From the NCBI GenBank assembly GCA_965644295.1, contig CBFFRP010000309.1, forward strand, positions 62,001-126,000: DNA of 64,000 bases, written 5' to 3'. A program made the translations under genes and the position numbers. The stretch is from Paraphysomonas bandaiensis (Eukaryota; Chrysophyceae). Below the pieces are notes generated by a model. The model saw nothing but the letters and a program-made list of their open reading frames with translations, made no database searches and was not told where the DNA came from. Shown piece after piece: positions 11,216 to 24,100 of this stretch (position 1 is the stretch's first letter; each line of letters opens with the position of its first letter).

Positions 11216-12120
11216 ATCATTATTCGAACATGAATACAGATGATTAAAATCACAAAGTAATCTGCGTATAATTCATGAATACAATACAAGATACATGTAT
11301 GTGTGTATATACATGTATGTGTGTGTATACATGTATGTGTGTGTATGTATGTGTGTATAATTATATATAAGATACCTTGAAAGTATTGGGTGGGTATCCT
11401 CTCTCACCGTACAGCCGTTTATATCTCTTAATTGTGGTATATTTTCTGCCATGAGAATAGATGATTGTGTGTGTATGTATATGTATATATATATATGTGT
11501 GTTACATTCATGCAGCGATTTAAAGGGACAAGCCATACATACATACATACATAGCAGACATCTACAGCACTCTCTGTGTGTTGTGTAAGAGAGTATGCGA
11601 TTTTATGGGGTTTTTGATAAAATATCATATTTTTGAAAACACAATACCAAATACCAGGAATATCTAGAATTGAAGTTACCTACTAGTTCCATACTTCGGC
11701 AGTCCACCTCAATACACACGGATAATAACATACGTAAACGGGAGTCATAACATCCCGTATACCTTGAACCATAATACAGTCCTGAATACATATGGAATAC
11801 AGTAATACTATACTCTTGGCCGGTCCGTTGCACACGTATAGATACTGCGTCGCTAGTATATGCATACATACATACATATCCATGCAAACTCCCTCTATTT
11901 AAACATTCCAAAGCCCTCTGCTGCAATACAACATCCTTTTACCTAATGAAATTGCCATAAATAGTAACATTGTGGTGATAAGAACCTTTTGGTGTCTCCA
12001 CATATCCTGTTTTTTGATATTTAATTATGTGTATGCAGTCATGTTTTATTATTTTTTGTGGAATTATTTTACTATGTGGACACCAAACAGTTCGAGCCGA
12101 GGTATTCATTACACTGTAAT
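11216..12120. other. intergenic spacer between divergent genes, with simple repeats
   Basis: Spacer between two divergently oriented genes. It holds TG/TA-rich microsatellites near 11295-11366 and 11466-11502 and a short CATA run near 11537. Around 11991-12090 a TGGTGTCTCCACAT segment has an imperfect inverted partner ATGTGGACACCA just upstream of the giant gene; its function is unknown. Confidence 0.6.
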
Positions 12121-15100
12121 ATGAATCTATTATTGAATTTATTGTTTTTAGTGTGCGGAAATTATTGAAAATAGCGTACAGACTGTTTCTTTTCCTGAAT
12201 ATTCATCAGGTTGTGTTCATAGAGGATCATTCTAGCATCTCACCTTCTCTGTTATTGTCTATAGCTGAATCTACTACGTACACTGTTGAATATCCTAGTA
12301 TTTACGACTGGGGCTCTGAATTTGACAGGAGACAGCTCTATATTGCTGGTATTACGTCTCCAGGTGTCTGCTTGACGAAACCCTAATTTTGTATCTTAGG
12401 CTGGACACAAGCCACAGCTAGTGCTAGCTGGAGTGCTCGGGACTATCACACTTCTGTTGCTTATAATAGCAAACTTTGGGTTATTGGAGGGGAGGATGCA
12501 TCATCACTAAAGAACGATGTGTGGTCTAGTAGTGACGGTGTTACGTGGACTCAAGCAACTGCTAGTGCGGCTTGGTCTGCGCGGAAAATTCACACGAGTG
12601 TAGTGTTCAACAATGAAATGTGGGTCCTTGGTGGGCAGGGCTCTAGTAGCAATTTAAATGACGTATGGTATTCTTCTGACGGGGCGACGTGGACACAAGC
12701 CACAGCTAGTGCTAGTTGGAGTGCCCGATCATACCATAGCAGTGCTGTGTACAACAACAAGATATGGGTGTTGGGTGGTTCGACTGCAGTCGGCACTTTT
12801 GTAAATGACGTCTGGAGTTCGAGCGATGGGGCATCTTGGACACAAGTAACTGCCTCTGCGGGTTGGGGAATCCGACATGGGCACTGTAGCCCTGTCTACG
12901 ACAGCAAGTTATGGGTACTGGGTGGAGGAGACGGCAGTAATTTGAACGATGTCTGGAGTACTACCGATGGAGCTACATGGACTCAAGCTGCTGCATCGTC
13001 ATCCTGGGCTACTAGGCGGGGACATCGCTGTCTTTCTTACGATGAAATCTGGATTTTAGGCGGCTATGATGGCAGTAACAGGAATGACGTGTGGTACAGT
13101 GCAGATGGAGTCAGTTCCATTCAGGCCGCGTCTGATGCAGAGTGGAGCGACCGCCGGTACTTTGGCGTCTCCATATTCAATAGCAAAATGTGGGTGTTGG
13201 GAGGGACCGGAACTTCAAAGCTGAATGACGTATGGTACTCTGATTCTGCTCCGAGTTCATTACCCTCTTCGCAACCCACAGGCCAACCAACTGGGCAGCC
13301 TACCGGTCAACCTAGTGGCCAACCTACCTGTGTTCCTACTGGAGAGCCCACTGGACACCCAAGTGGTCAGCCAACCGGACAACCTACCGGCGTTCCTACA
13401 GGACAGCCTAGTGGTCAACCAACCTGTGTACCTACAGGGCAACCCAGTGGTGAGCCCACATGCATTCCTACTGGGCAACCAAGTGGACAACCCACTGGTC
13501 AGCCAACCGGTCAGCCCACGTGTATTCCCACTGGACAGCCAACCGGCCAGCCTACCTGTATTCCTACTGGGCAGCCCACTGGACAACCTACCTGTATTCC
13601 AACTGGGCAGCCTACCGGTCAGCCTACCTGCGTTCCTACAGGACAGCCTACAGGTCAACCAACGGGTCAGCCATCAGGACAACCAACCTGTGTGCCTACA
13701 GGGCAACCCAGTGGTGAGCCGACATGCACTCCTACTGGGCAACCAAGTGGACAACCCACTGGTCAGCCAACCGGCCAGCCTACCTGTATTCCTACAGGGC
13801 AGCCTACTGGTCAGCCAACCTGCCTTCCTACAAGTCAGCCTAGTGGTCAGCCAACCGGACAGCCTAGTGGTGAGCCCACATGTATTCCTACTGGTCAACC
13901 CAGTGGACAGCCCAGTGGACAGCCTACCGGTCAGCCCACGTGTATTCCCACTGGTCAGCCTACAGGGCAACCAACTTGCAGTCCTTCAGGACAGCCCACT
14001 GGACAGCCTACCTGTATTCCTACAGGAGAGCCCAGTGGACAACCATCAGGACAGCCCACTGGGCAGCCAACATGCATTCCAACGGGGCAACCCAGTGGAC
14101 AACCCACATGCGTTCCAACTGGACAACCTACCTGTATTCCTACTGGACAGCCTACCGGTCTGCCCACGTGTATTCCAACTGGGCAGCCTACCGGTCAGCC
14201 TACCTGCGTTCCTACAGGACAGCCTAGTGGTCAACCAACAGGTCAGCCATCAGGACAACCAACCTGTGTACCTACAGGGCAACCCAGTGGCGAGCCCACA
14301 TGCATTCCTACTGGGCAACCAAGTGGACAACCCACTGGTCAGCCAACCGGCCAGCCTACCTGTATTCCAACTGGGCAGCCTACCGGTCAGCCAACCTGCG
14401 TTCCTACAGGTCAGCCTAGTGGTCAACCAACAGGTCAGCCATCAGGACAACCAACCTGTGTGCCTACAGGGCAACCCAGTGGTGAGCCCACATGCATTCC
14501 TACTGGGCAACCAAGTGGACAACCCACTGGTCAGCCAACCGGACAACCTACCTGTATTCCTACAGGGCAGCCTACTGGTCAGCCAACCTGCGTTCCTACA
14601 GGACAGCCAAGCGGCCAACCCACTGGACAGCCTAGTGGTGAGCCCACATGTATTCCTACTGGTCAGCCAACAGGTCAGCCAACTTGTGTACCTTCTGGAC
14701 AACCTAGTGGACAGCCAACTGGACAGCCTACAGGACAACCGACGTGTGTTCCAAGTGGACAGCCCACTGGACAACCTACCTGTATTCCTACAGGAGAGCC
14801 AAGCGGACAGCCGACATGCGTTCCTACTGGTCAACCCAGTGGACAGCCTACAGGTCAACCTAGCGGACAGCCTACTGGACAGCCCACTGGTGAGCCCACT
14901 TGTATTCCTACTGGACAGCCTAGTGGTGAGCCAACATGTATTCCTACTGGTCAGCCCAGTGGTGAGCCCACAGGTATTCCTACAGGACAGCCCAGTGGGC
15001 AACCAAGTGGTCAGCCAACCGGACAACCTACCTGTATTCCTACAGGGCAGCCTACCGGTCAGCCAACCTGCGTTCCTACTGGACAACCCAGTGGGCAACC

Positions 15101-18100
15101 AACCGGACAGCCTAGTGGTAAGCCTACATGTATTCCTACCGGGCAACCCACTGGGCAGCCGACATGCGTTCCAACTGGACAGCCGAGTGGACAACCCACA
15201 TGTGTTCCTTCAGGACAGCCAAGCGGCCAACCTACTGGACAGCCTAGTGGTGAGCCCACATGTATTCCAACTGGTCAGCCGACAGGTCAGCCAACTTGTG
15301 TACCTACTGGACAGCCTAGTGGACAGCCTACCGGTCAGCCAACATGCATTCCAACTGGGCAACCCACTGGACAACCAACTTCTATTCCAACTGGTCAGCC
15401 GACTGGACAACCTACAGGACAGCCAACAGGACAGCCCACTGGACTGCCTACGGGGCAGCCGACGGGACAGCCGACAGGGCAACCGACCGGACAGCCGACT
15501 AGTCAACCCAGCAGTCAACCTACGGGGCAGCCAACAGGCCAGCCCACTGGCCAACCTACTGGACAACCTACAGGTCAGCCAACGGGACAGCCTACAGGTC
15601 AGCCTACTGGACAACCCTCCGGGCAACCAACTGGTCAACCTACTTGCCAACCGACGGGTGAACCTACGGGACAGCCGACAGGACAACCCACTGGACAACC
15701 AACTGGTCAGCCTACGGGACAACCCACTGGACAACCAACTGGTCAGCCTACGGGACAGCCTACTGGACAGCCCACTGGACAGCCTACAGGTCAGCCTACA
15801 GGACAACCTACTGGACAACCTACAGGACAGCCAACAGGCCTGCCTACAGGACAACCGAGTAGTGAACCTAGTGGTCAGCCTACTGGGCAGCCCACTGGAT
15901 GGCCCACTGGACAACCTACTGGTGAGCCAACGGGACAGCCAACTGGTCTGCCTACGGGGCAACCTACAGGGCAACCTACAGGACAGCCGAGTAGTGAACC
16001 TAGTGGTCAGCCCACCGGCCAACCTACAGGTCAACCTACGGGACAGCCGACTGGTGAGCCTACGGGACAACCCACTGGACAACCAACTGGTCAGCCTACG
16101 GGACAGCCTACAGGTGAGCCAACGGGACAGCCTACAGGTCAGCCTACTGGACAACCTACAGGACAACCTACGGGACAACCAACTGGACAGCCGACAGGAC
16201 AACCGAGTAGTGAACCTAGTGGTCAGCCTACTGGGCAGCCCACAGGTCATCCCACTGGACAGCCAACTGGACAACCTACTGGTGAGCCTACAGGACAGCC
16301 TACTGGACAGCCCACTGGACAGCCTACAGGTCAGCCAACAGGACGGCCTACAGGGCAACCTTCAGGACAGCCTACAGGTCAGCCCACTGGTTTGCCTACG
16401 GGACAACCTACAGGGCAGCCTACAGCTCAGCCGTCAGGGCAGCCGACTGGGCAACCTTCGGGACAGCCGTCAGGGCAACCTACTGGTGTGCCCACAGGTC
16501 AACCTACGGGACAGCCGACAGGACAACCTACAGGGCAGCCAACAGGGCAACCTACTGGAGAACCTACTGGAGAACCTACTGGTCAACCAACAGGACAACC
16601 TACTGGACAGCCTACTGGTCAACCTACAGGGCAGCCTACAGCTCAGCCGTCAGGGCAGCCGACTGGGCAACCTTCGGGACAGCCGTCAGGGCAACCTACT
16701 GGTGTGCCCACAGGTCAACCTACGGGACAGCCGACAGGACAACCTACAGGGCAGCCAACAGGGCAACCTACTGGAGAACCTACTGGAGAACCTACTGGTC
16801 AACCAACAGGACAACCTACTGGACAGCCTACTGGTCAACCTACAGGGCAGCCTACAGCTCAGCCGTCAGGGCAGCCGACTGGGCAACCTTCGGGACAGCC
16901 GTCAGGGCAACCTACTGGTGTGCCCACAGGTCAACCTACGGGACAGCCGACAGGACAACCTACAGGGCAGCCAACAGGGCAACCTACTGGAGAACCTACT
17001 GGAGAACCTACTGGTCAACCAACAGGACAACCTACTGGACAGCCTACTGGTCAACCTACAGGGCAGCCTACAGGACAGCCTACTGGGAAACCAACTTCTC
17101 AGCCTACTAGTGAGCCTACGGGGCAGCCAACTGGGCAGCCAACTAGTCAGCCGACAGGACAACCAACTGGGCAACCGACTGGCCAGCCCACTGGTGAACC
17201 CACCGGTCAACCTACAGGACAACCCACTGGAGAGCCTACAGGACAGCCGACCGGGCAGCCTACAGGTCAGCCGACGGGCCAACCAACCGGACTGCCTTCA
17301 GGACAGCCGACAGGACAGCCGACAGGGCAACCTACAGGACAACCTACTGGACTACCAACTTCACAGCCTACTAGTGAGCCTACAGGACAGCCCACTGGAC
17401 AGCCGACAGGGCAACCTACAGGACTACCAACTGGTCAGCCTTCTGGACAACCTACGGGGCAGCCAACAGGCCAGCCCACTGGTCAACCAACTGGGCAACC
17501 CACTGGACAACCGACAGGTCAACCTACGGGACAACCTACAGGTCAACCTACTGGTGTACCTTCTGGCCAACCAACAAGTCAACCTACAGGACAGCCCACT
17601 GGACTGCCTACGGGGCAACCTACAGGGCAACCCACCGGTCAACCTACTGGTGAGCCTACAGGGCAGCCAACTGGCCAGCCCACTGGACAACCCACTGGTC
17701 AACCTAGTGGTCAACCTAGTGGTCAGCCAACAGGGCAGCCCACTGGACAGCCGACTGGTGAACCCACCGGTCAACCTACAGGCCTGCCCACTGGTCAGCC
17801 GACAGGGCAACCTACTGGACAGCCCACTGGACAGCCCACAGGTCAACCCTCTGGACAACCCACTGGGCAGCCAACAGGCCAGCCCACTGGACAACCCACT
17901 GGTCAACCTACAGCTCAACCCACTGGACAACCCACTGGACAACCCACTGGTCAGCCGACAGGGCAACCTACTGGACAGCCCACTGGACAGCCCACAGGTC
18001 AACCCTCTGGACAACCCACTGGGCAGCCAACAGGCCAGCCCACTGGACAACCCACTGGTCAACCTACAGCTCAACCCACTGGACAACCCACTGGACAACC

Positions 18101-21100
18101 CACTGCTCAGCCAACAGGCCAACCTACAGGGCAGCCCACCGGACAGCCTACAGGGCAGCCGACGGGGCAGCCTACAGGACTACCAACAGGTCAACCCTCC
18201 GGACAACCTACGGGGCAGCCAACAGGTCAGCCCACGGGACAACCCACTGGTCAACCTAGTGGCCAGCCAACTGGTCAACCTACAGGGCAGCCCACCGGAC
18301 AGCCGACGGGGCAACCGACGGGACAGCCAACCGGACAACCTACGGGGAAACCCACAGGACAACCAACTGGTCAACCCTCCGGACAACCTACAGGCCAGCC
18401 AACTGGCCAGCCCACTGGTCAACCTACTGGGCAACCTACAGGTCAACCAACTGGAATTCCCACTGGTCAGCCGACGGGGCAGCCTACTGGACAGCCAACA
18501 GGACAACCTACAAGCCAACCGACGGGACAACCTACAGGACAGCCTACGGGACAACCTACGGGACAACCTACAGGCCAACCGACAGGACAACCTACTGGAC
18601 AACCGACAGGCCAACCAACTGGTCAGCCTACTGGTGAACCTTCAGGACAGCCAACTAGTGTTCCAACCGAGATTCCGTACTACATCGATACAATTAACGT
18701 TACATCTACTCAGTATGAAATATTTGTCGATGCTACGTTATCACGACTGGGAATACTTGCATGTAGTGTGTATGATACAACTTTGAATTATTCGAGACCC
18801 TCTTCGCTGGATGACTTGCTCTCTTCAAGTCAACTGTCCGACTCTGTCCCGGTGGATGTGACACCTGCTGAACCCATGGACGTGAATATGACTTTCAGTG
18901 AATTAGTTCCCTCAACTGATTACATGGTTTATTGCATGATATTAGACGATTACTACAATTTTACCACTCCATTCGAAGACGTAATTGCGGCGAGAGAAGA
19001 AGTTCGAACTCTGTGCTGCATTGAATTCCATGTTGCCCTTGCACTTTCAACTGTTCCATCATTTCAGTCTGCAGTAAACGTTTTACAAATTATAGTTCCA
19101 TATACATTGAGAGGATACTTGCAGCTTGAATATTTTGCCAATTTTACCGCGGTGAATGCTACCAGTTCATTTGGTGTCAGTCCGTTCCTTCCTAATTCAA
19201 CAACTGTACACTCTCACTCTTTGGTGACAATTTTAAAATCATCTCTTCCGGCACACTTGGTCCCGGGAAAGTATGAGTTAGACTTCCGAATGTCTGGTCC
19301 AAATGCTTCTGACTATTCGATAGTGTATACACCAGGTTCGAATGCTTTTAATGTACCAATGTATTTTGCACCGCCTGGCCCTAGTATGAGTGTTGCTATA
19401 TTTACCGATGATGGACTGAACGTTCTTATACGTTTCACTGCAGACACTGATAGAGCTAATTTGAATACTATATTTTCCTGTTCCGAGCTGTTTATATTTG
19501 CAGGAAGTAGCACAGCAACTTGTCAGTGGGTAAATGCAAGTGCTGTTCGCATTGGTTCAAATTCAGCAAAAGACCTATCTGTCGGCAGCAACATAACTCT
19601 TAAGGCCGAATCAATTAGAGCAACCTGTTTAACTGCTGGCTGCTCTACGTGGATGGCCTCACCACAGCACACGATTGAACTCTCAGCCCCTTATAATCCA
19701 GTTGTACCGATCGTCGTATTTTCTTCTCCATCAGTAATAACTGAGTGCGTTGACTTCTTGCTAGATTTAGCGTCATCTTCGGGTAGTGGAGGACGCACAT
19801 GGCATAGTAAGATGATAACGGTGTCAAGTTCGACTGGTGCCAACACGACGGCATTGCAGTATTTCTATGACACACAATATGATATTTCAACAGTGTCACC
19901 AGCACCGCGGAGTTTTTTTGGTGTCAATGAAAGTTATATTTTTTCTGTCAGACTATGTAACTTTTTTGGCCGTTGCAGCCGAACTATGACTCATACATTA
20001 GTGGTAGATTCGCAACTGACACCCGTAGTGTCAATATATGGTAGCTCAAGTCGGTCCTTGCGACGAAACAAAGTGCTTGAACTATTTGCCAGTGCTTACA
20101 CTCAAACTTGCTCTTTGGAGAAGTCATCAAGTGACCTGAACTTTACTTGGACTGTTGAGAAAGTTGGTGTGGGATATGTTAATATGCCCTCTGTTTCGAA
20201 GATTCCTTCCAGATATAAACTAGATAAGTTTTCAATGGAAGTGGGTGCAGTATATAATATATACCTTCGAGTTGTCTACACTCTGAATGGTCGCTACTCT
20301 GATGCTTCTCCAGTAACTGTTTCCGTCTCTAGCGCTGATATTAAAGCTATTGTCGCCGGTGGCACTTCGAAAACAGCCGTTTTAGGCAAAACTGTTGAAC
20401 TGGATGCAAGCTACAGCTATGATGAAAATGTTCAAGGAGCATATGGGACCAATGCAGGACTTGCATTTGAATGGACATGTACACTACTTAGTCCACTGAA
20501 GCCGTCGTCTTGTGGTCTTAATCTGTCCTCTACCTCAGGTGGTGAAATTACTGCCACCGCTACGGACAGCACATTTGTCAATTCGACATCAGAGTTAACT
20601 GTTACAGTTTATAAGGGAAGAAGATTTGATCAAGCTGTTATTTTGATTAAAGTTCTCCCGGCACGGTCTCCTGTTATTACAATAACATCGCAGCCGCAGG
20701 TGCTGGCATCGTCGTCTAAACTAAAGCTCTTGTCGAATATTGAGTTGTTTTTTGAAGATAATGCAGTGTGGTCTGTGGACAGCGCAAGCATTGACCTATC
20801 ATCTTCTGCCTGGACTAATCCTTCCATTTCTTTTTCTGCTGGAAGGCATGATTTCAACTTAGTAATGCCGCCCAACTCTCTCCCGGCGGAATCAATTCTA
20901 GAATACAAAGTTTCAAGTGGGTCAAGTTCTGCTGCTATTACCGTCATTGTGGCCGGCACACCGGAAGTCGGTTTGTTTACTGTTAGTCCTCCATCTGGTG
21001 TAGCAATGGATCAGAATTTTGATTTCTCAGTATCTGGCTGGTCAGCTGCGGATGCAGAATTACCGCTGTCATATTCGTTCGGATATTTTAGTGTTTTAAA

Positions 21101-24100
21101 CAAGTTGATGACTATTCAAGCTCGTTCTGAGTCATCATACACGAGTACTATTCTTCCACAAGGACAGAGGATTCAAAATAATGTTGTTATTTGCGTTGCG
21201 CAAGGCTATAATTCACTTGGTGCTACTTCATTTGCGTTTTCGTATGCAATTGTGCATCCTTCCGATGTATCTCCTGAAGAATTGTTGGTCTTCCTTCAGA
21301 ATAAGTTATCTGTGGGTGAACTTCAAGCTGATACTGATTTAATAAAGCAGGTTGTCTCATTTGGATTGACATCTTTCTCCTCACCTAACTGCTCCACGAA
21401 TTGTTCTTCTCTTAACAGGGAGAATTGTGATTTGTTCGATAATTGGTGTGGACCCTGTCTTGATGGGTATTATGGTGATGATTTAGCTGGTACTACGCCA
21501 TGTTTTTTAGTTCAAAATAGCGACACAGGGATTTCAGAAAGAAGAAATCTGTATACTCTCTCAGATTCAGCCTGTGTTGATGATGTAGACTGTGCTGCTT
21601 TTGAAGTATGCTCATTGGGCAGTTGTTTCCATCCACAGAAGTCGTGTCCTCGCAATTGCTCGGGGCGAGGTGCATGTGCTATGATTCTCTCTTCCCGTAA
21701 TGAAGAAATCGAGTCATGTTTAGAAGGTGATAGTTCTTGCAAAGCGATTTGCGTATGCAACTCGACTTATGGAGGAGAGGATTGCTCCTTATCATCGAGC
21801 GAATTAGAAGCTAAAATTTCATCTCGTGAAGCAATGATGTATTCTGTGGAGGATTTGCTCTATGGTGATGATGTGAATCACGAATTGGTTGAAACAGTTG
21901 TTTCCATGCTATACGAGGTGGGACGAGTGAAGAATGAGCTGAATCGAAACATCTGTGATAGTATAATGAGAAGTCTAAACGTCACTATTTCGTATCATGT
22001 TGAACATGCATTAGATTACAATACCTTTTTAGATATGTCTCCTGTGCTCAGCAACTGCTTTGATGTTTACAGCAACGAAAATGTTACAAGTGGCATAATT
22101 GTTGCCAACAATATGCTAAACTTTTTTACTGAACTTGTTTTGAGCGATTTTGTTTCTGGTGAAGGAAGTGTAGACATCGTTGAGAATGTTTTTCGGAAGA
22201 AGATTTACATTTTACCTGCGACAACTTCAGGCGATTTAGTGTTTGAATCCCCTGTCACAACATCAGAGAGTGTATTGGGCTCTAAACATGGGTATGTTGT
22301 CTTCAGCAAGAATTCGTCGTTAAATTCAGACATTAGTATCACGCTATCAGAATTCAGTGCTTATCTCTACGCCAATGTGACAGATTACGCTACTAACGTG
22401 TATAATTTTTTTGTTTCCGATTCATCTCTGTCGGAAGTATACAATTTTACTTTCTACACTCACTATGCGCATAATTTCACCAATGGGTCAGACGCTGTTA
22501 GAAGTCGTGAAAAATTTGTCACACAATGCACTCCGCAAATGAATTCACCGTGGGATAATTTTACATGTCCAAGTGGTTTGAATGTATCTCATTTTTGTGA
22601 TGGAGAAAGTTTCAGTATCATTACCACACTCTGTCCACCTGTGGCATATCTTCCTACGTGTGGAGTATTAACTGACGATGGATTGGATGAGAATTCTATT
22701 TGTAATTTGGTTTCTTACACAAGTAATAGCGCGACTTGTTCCTGTACGTTTGGATCATCTGGAAGTAGACGTCTATCGGAAGGAGGAATTGAAGCCAGTC
22801 TAGTATCTCAAACAGCTACTACTTTTGGCGACACCACTGATACTTACGTGTATGTCGTTGAGCCAGATGAGTCAACACCTTCGCTGGCTGTGGGAATTCT
22901 ATTTATGACACTATTTTTTCTTATATTAATCGTGATCGTACTTCACATATCAATTAATGCACGGGCCGGTGTATGTGTTCACGACAGCATCAAAAAACCA
23001 ACTCTTGACGAAATTGATTTCGAAACCAGTAGAAAATTGGTTATTGATTACCTGCGCAGCATTTTTCCACATGTATTTAGACGTCAGGGATCGTTTCTGT
23101 TTAACGCACGTTATGAAATATTAGCACACCATCCCTATGTGAAATTATTCACTGCTTCTGGTGAAAATGCTAGTTACACAAGAGTAGCAGCAGGAGTCCA
23201 CCTTTTTACCATACAAGTATGCGAAAAATGTTATACTTGTGAGATATAATGATCTTGTTTTGTAGAGTGTTTTATTCCTAATTGTGGCGGTGCTTTACAC
23301 TGTGCAGTACCCTGAAGATGACGACTCCTGCGGGTATGTTTATATATACCTTTTCGGTTGTATATTTACTGTGTAAATAGTAATTACGGATCGAAGTCTG
23401 CGTGTTTAGAGGAGAAAACACCTTTTGATCGCGAACTAAGTAGGTGTGAGTGGTTACCTGAAAATTCTATTCGATACTGTCAACATCGTAAAGCCGAATT
23501 TACTCTTACGGTTCGAGTGTGGATTGTGCGCGTATTCTGTGCTCATTGTCTTTTACAGGCAGTAATTGTCATCGGAATTATTTCTGCTACATGTATCGCA
23601 TTCGTTCATTGCATTCTAGGTATGGTGTCTGTTTAATATGCGATGCAATGGATGCAAGCTAACTACCGTACAGATAATGTTTTCAAGAATTTGTTAGCTT
23701 CGTCTGTGAGCGATACAACTAAAGTTGCAGAGACAGATAGAGTGTTCGGCAAAGACCGTACAGAGGAGATAGAGTTCTCTGAACAGTTCCAATCCACAGA
23801 CATGAAGTTTCCTGTTGCCGGACCGAAGCGGAAGTTAACTCGGGACCAACTTTTATCACGGGAAATTGCACAAGTAGCATTTTCGAAGATATGCTTTCAA
23901 GATGTTGAGCGTTACGATGAAAACAAGGATAGGTCATATACATTTGAAGAGTTTATTTCTCTACTCGCAAAACAAAGAGATATTTTGGAAGGCGAGGCAG
24001 TTAACGAATTTGACGACGAGTGGATGTAAGTTCTATTTGCCTTTATCATCTTTCTTACTAGAAGTAGGTTGGAGTACATGTCAGGTGACGCGTTGCGATT

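Larger units (their letters stand above)
13252..18655 (+). repeat. PTGQP-type 12-nt coding minisatellite
   Basis: About 5.4 kb encoding the tetrapeptide-period [16 protein letters not shown] within the giant gene's third exon. The 5' third is enriched in PTCIPTGQ and PTCVPTGQ units with cysteine; from about 15,400 onward it is nearly pure PTGQ. Because the unit is 12 nt, other frames also stay open; those frames are shadows. In proteins such tracts usually act as extended, O-glycosylated stalks (inference). Confidence 0.97.

Noticed and set aside
16406-17072. CRISPR-like array
   Set aside because: Units are in-frame coding repeats with no unique spacers.
13225-18786. 1,853-codon second open frame across the PTGQP tract, and several long antisense frames
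   Set aside because: A 12-nt repeat unit keeps alternative frames open; only the PTGQP frame joins to domains on both sides.
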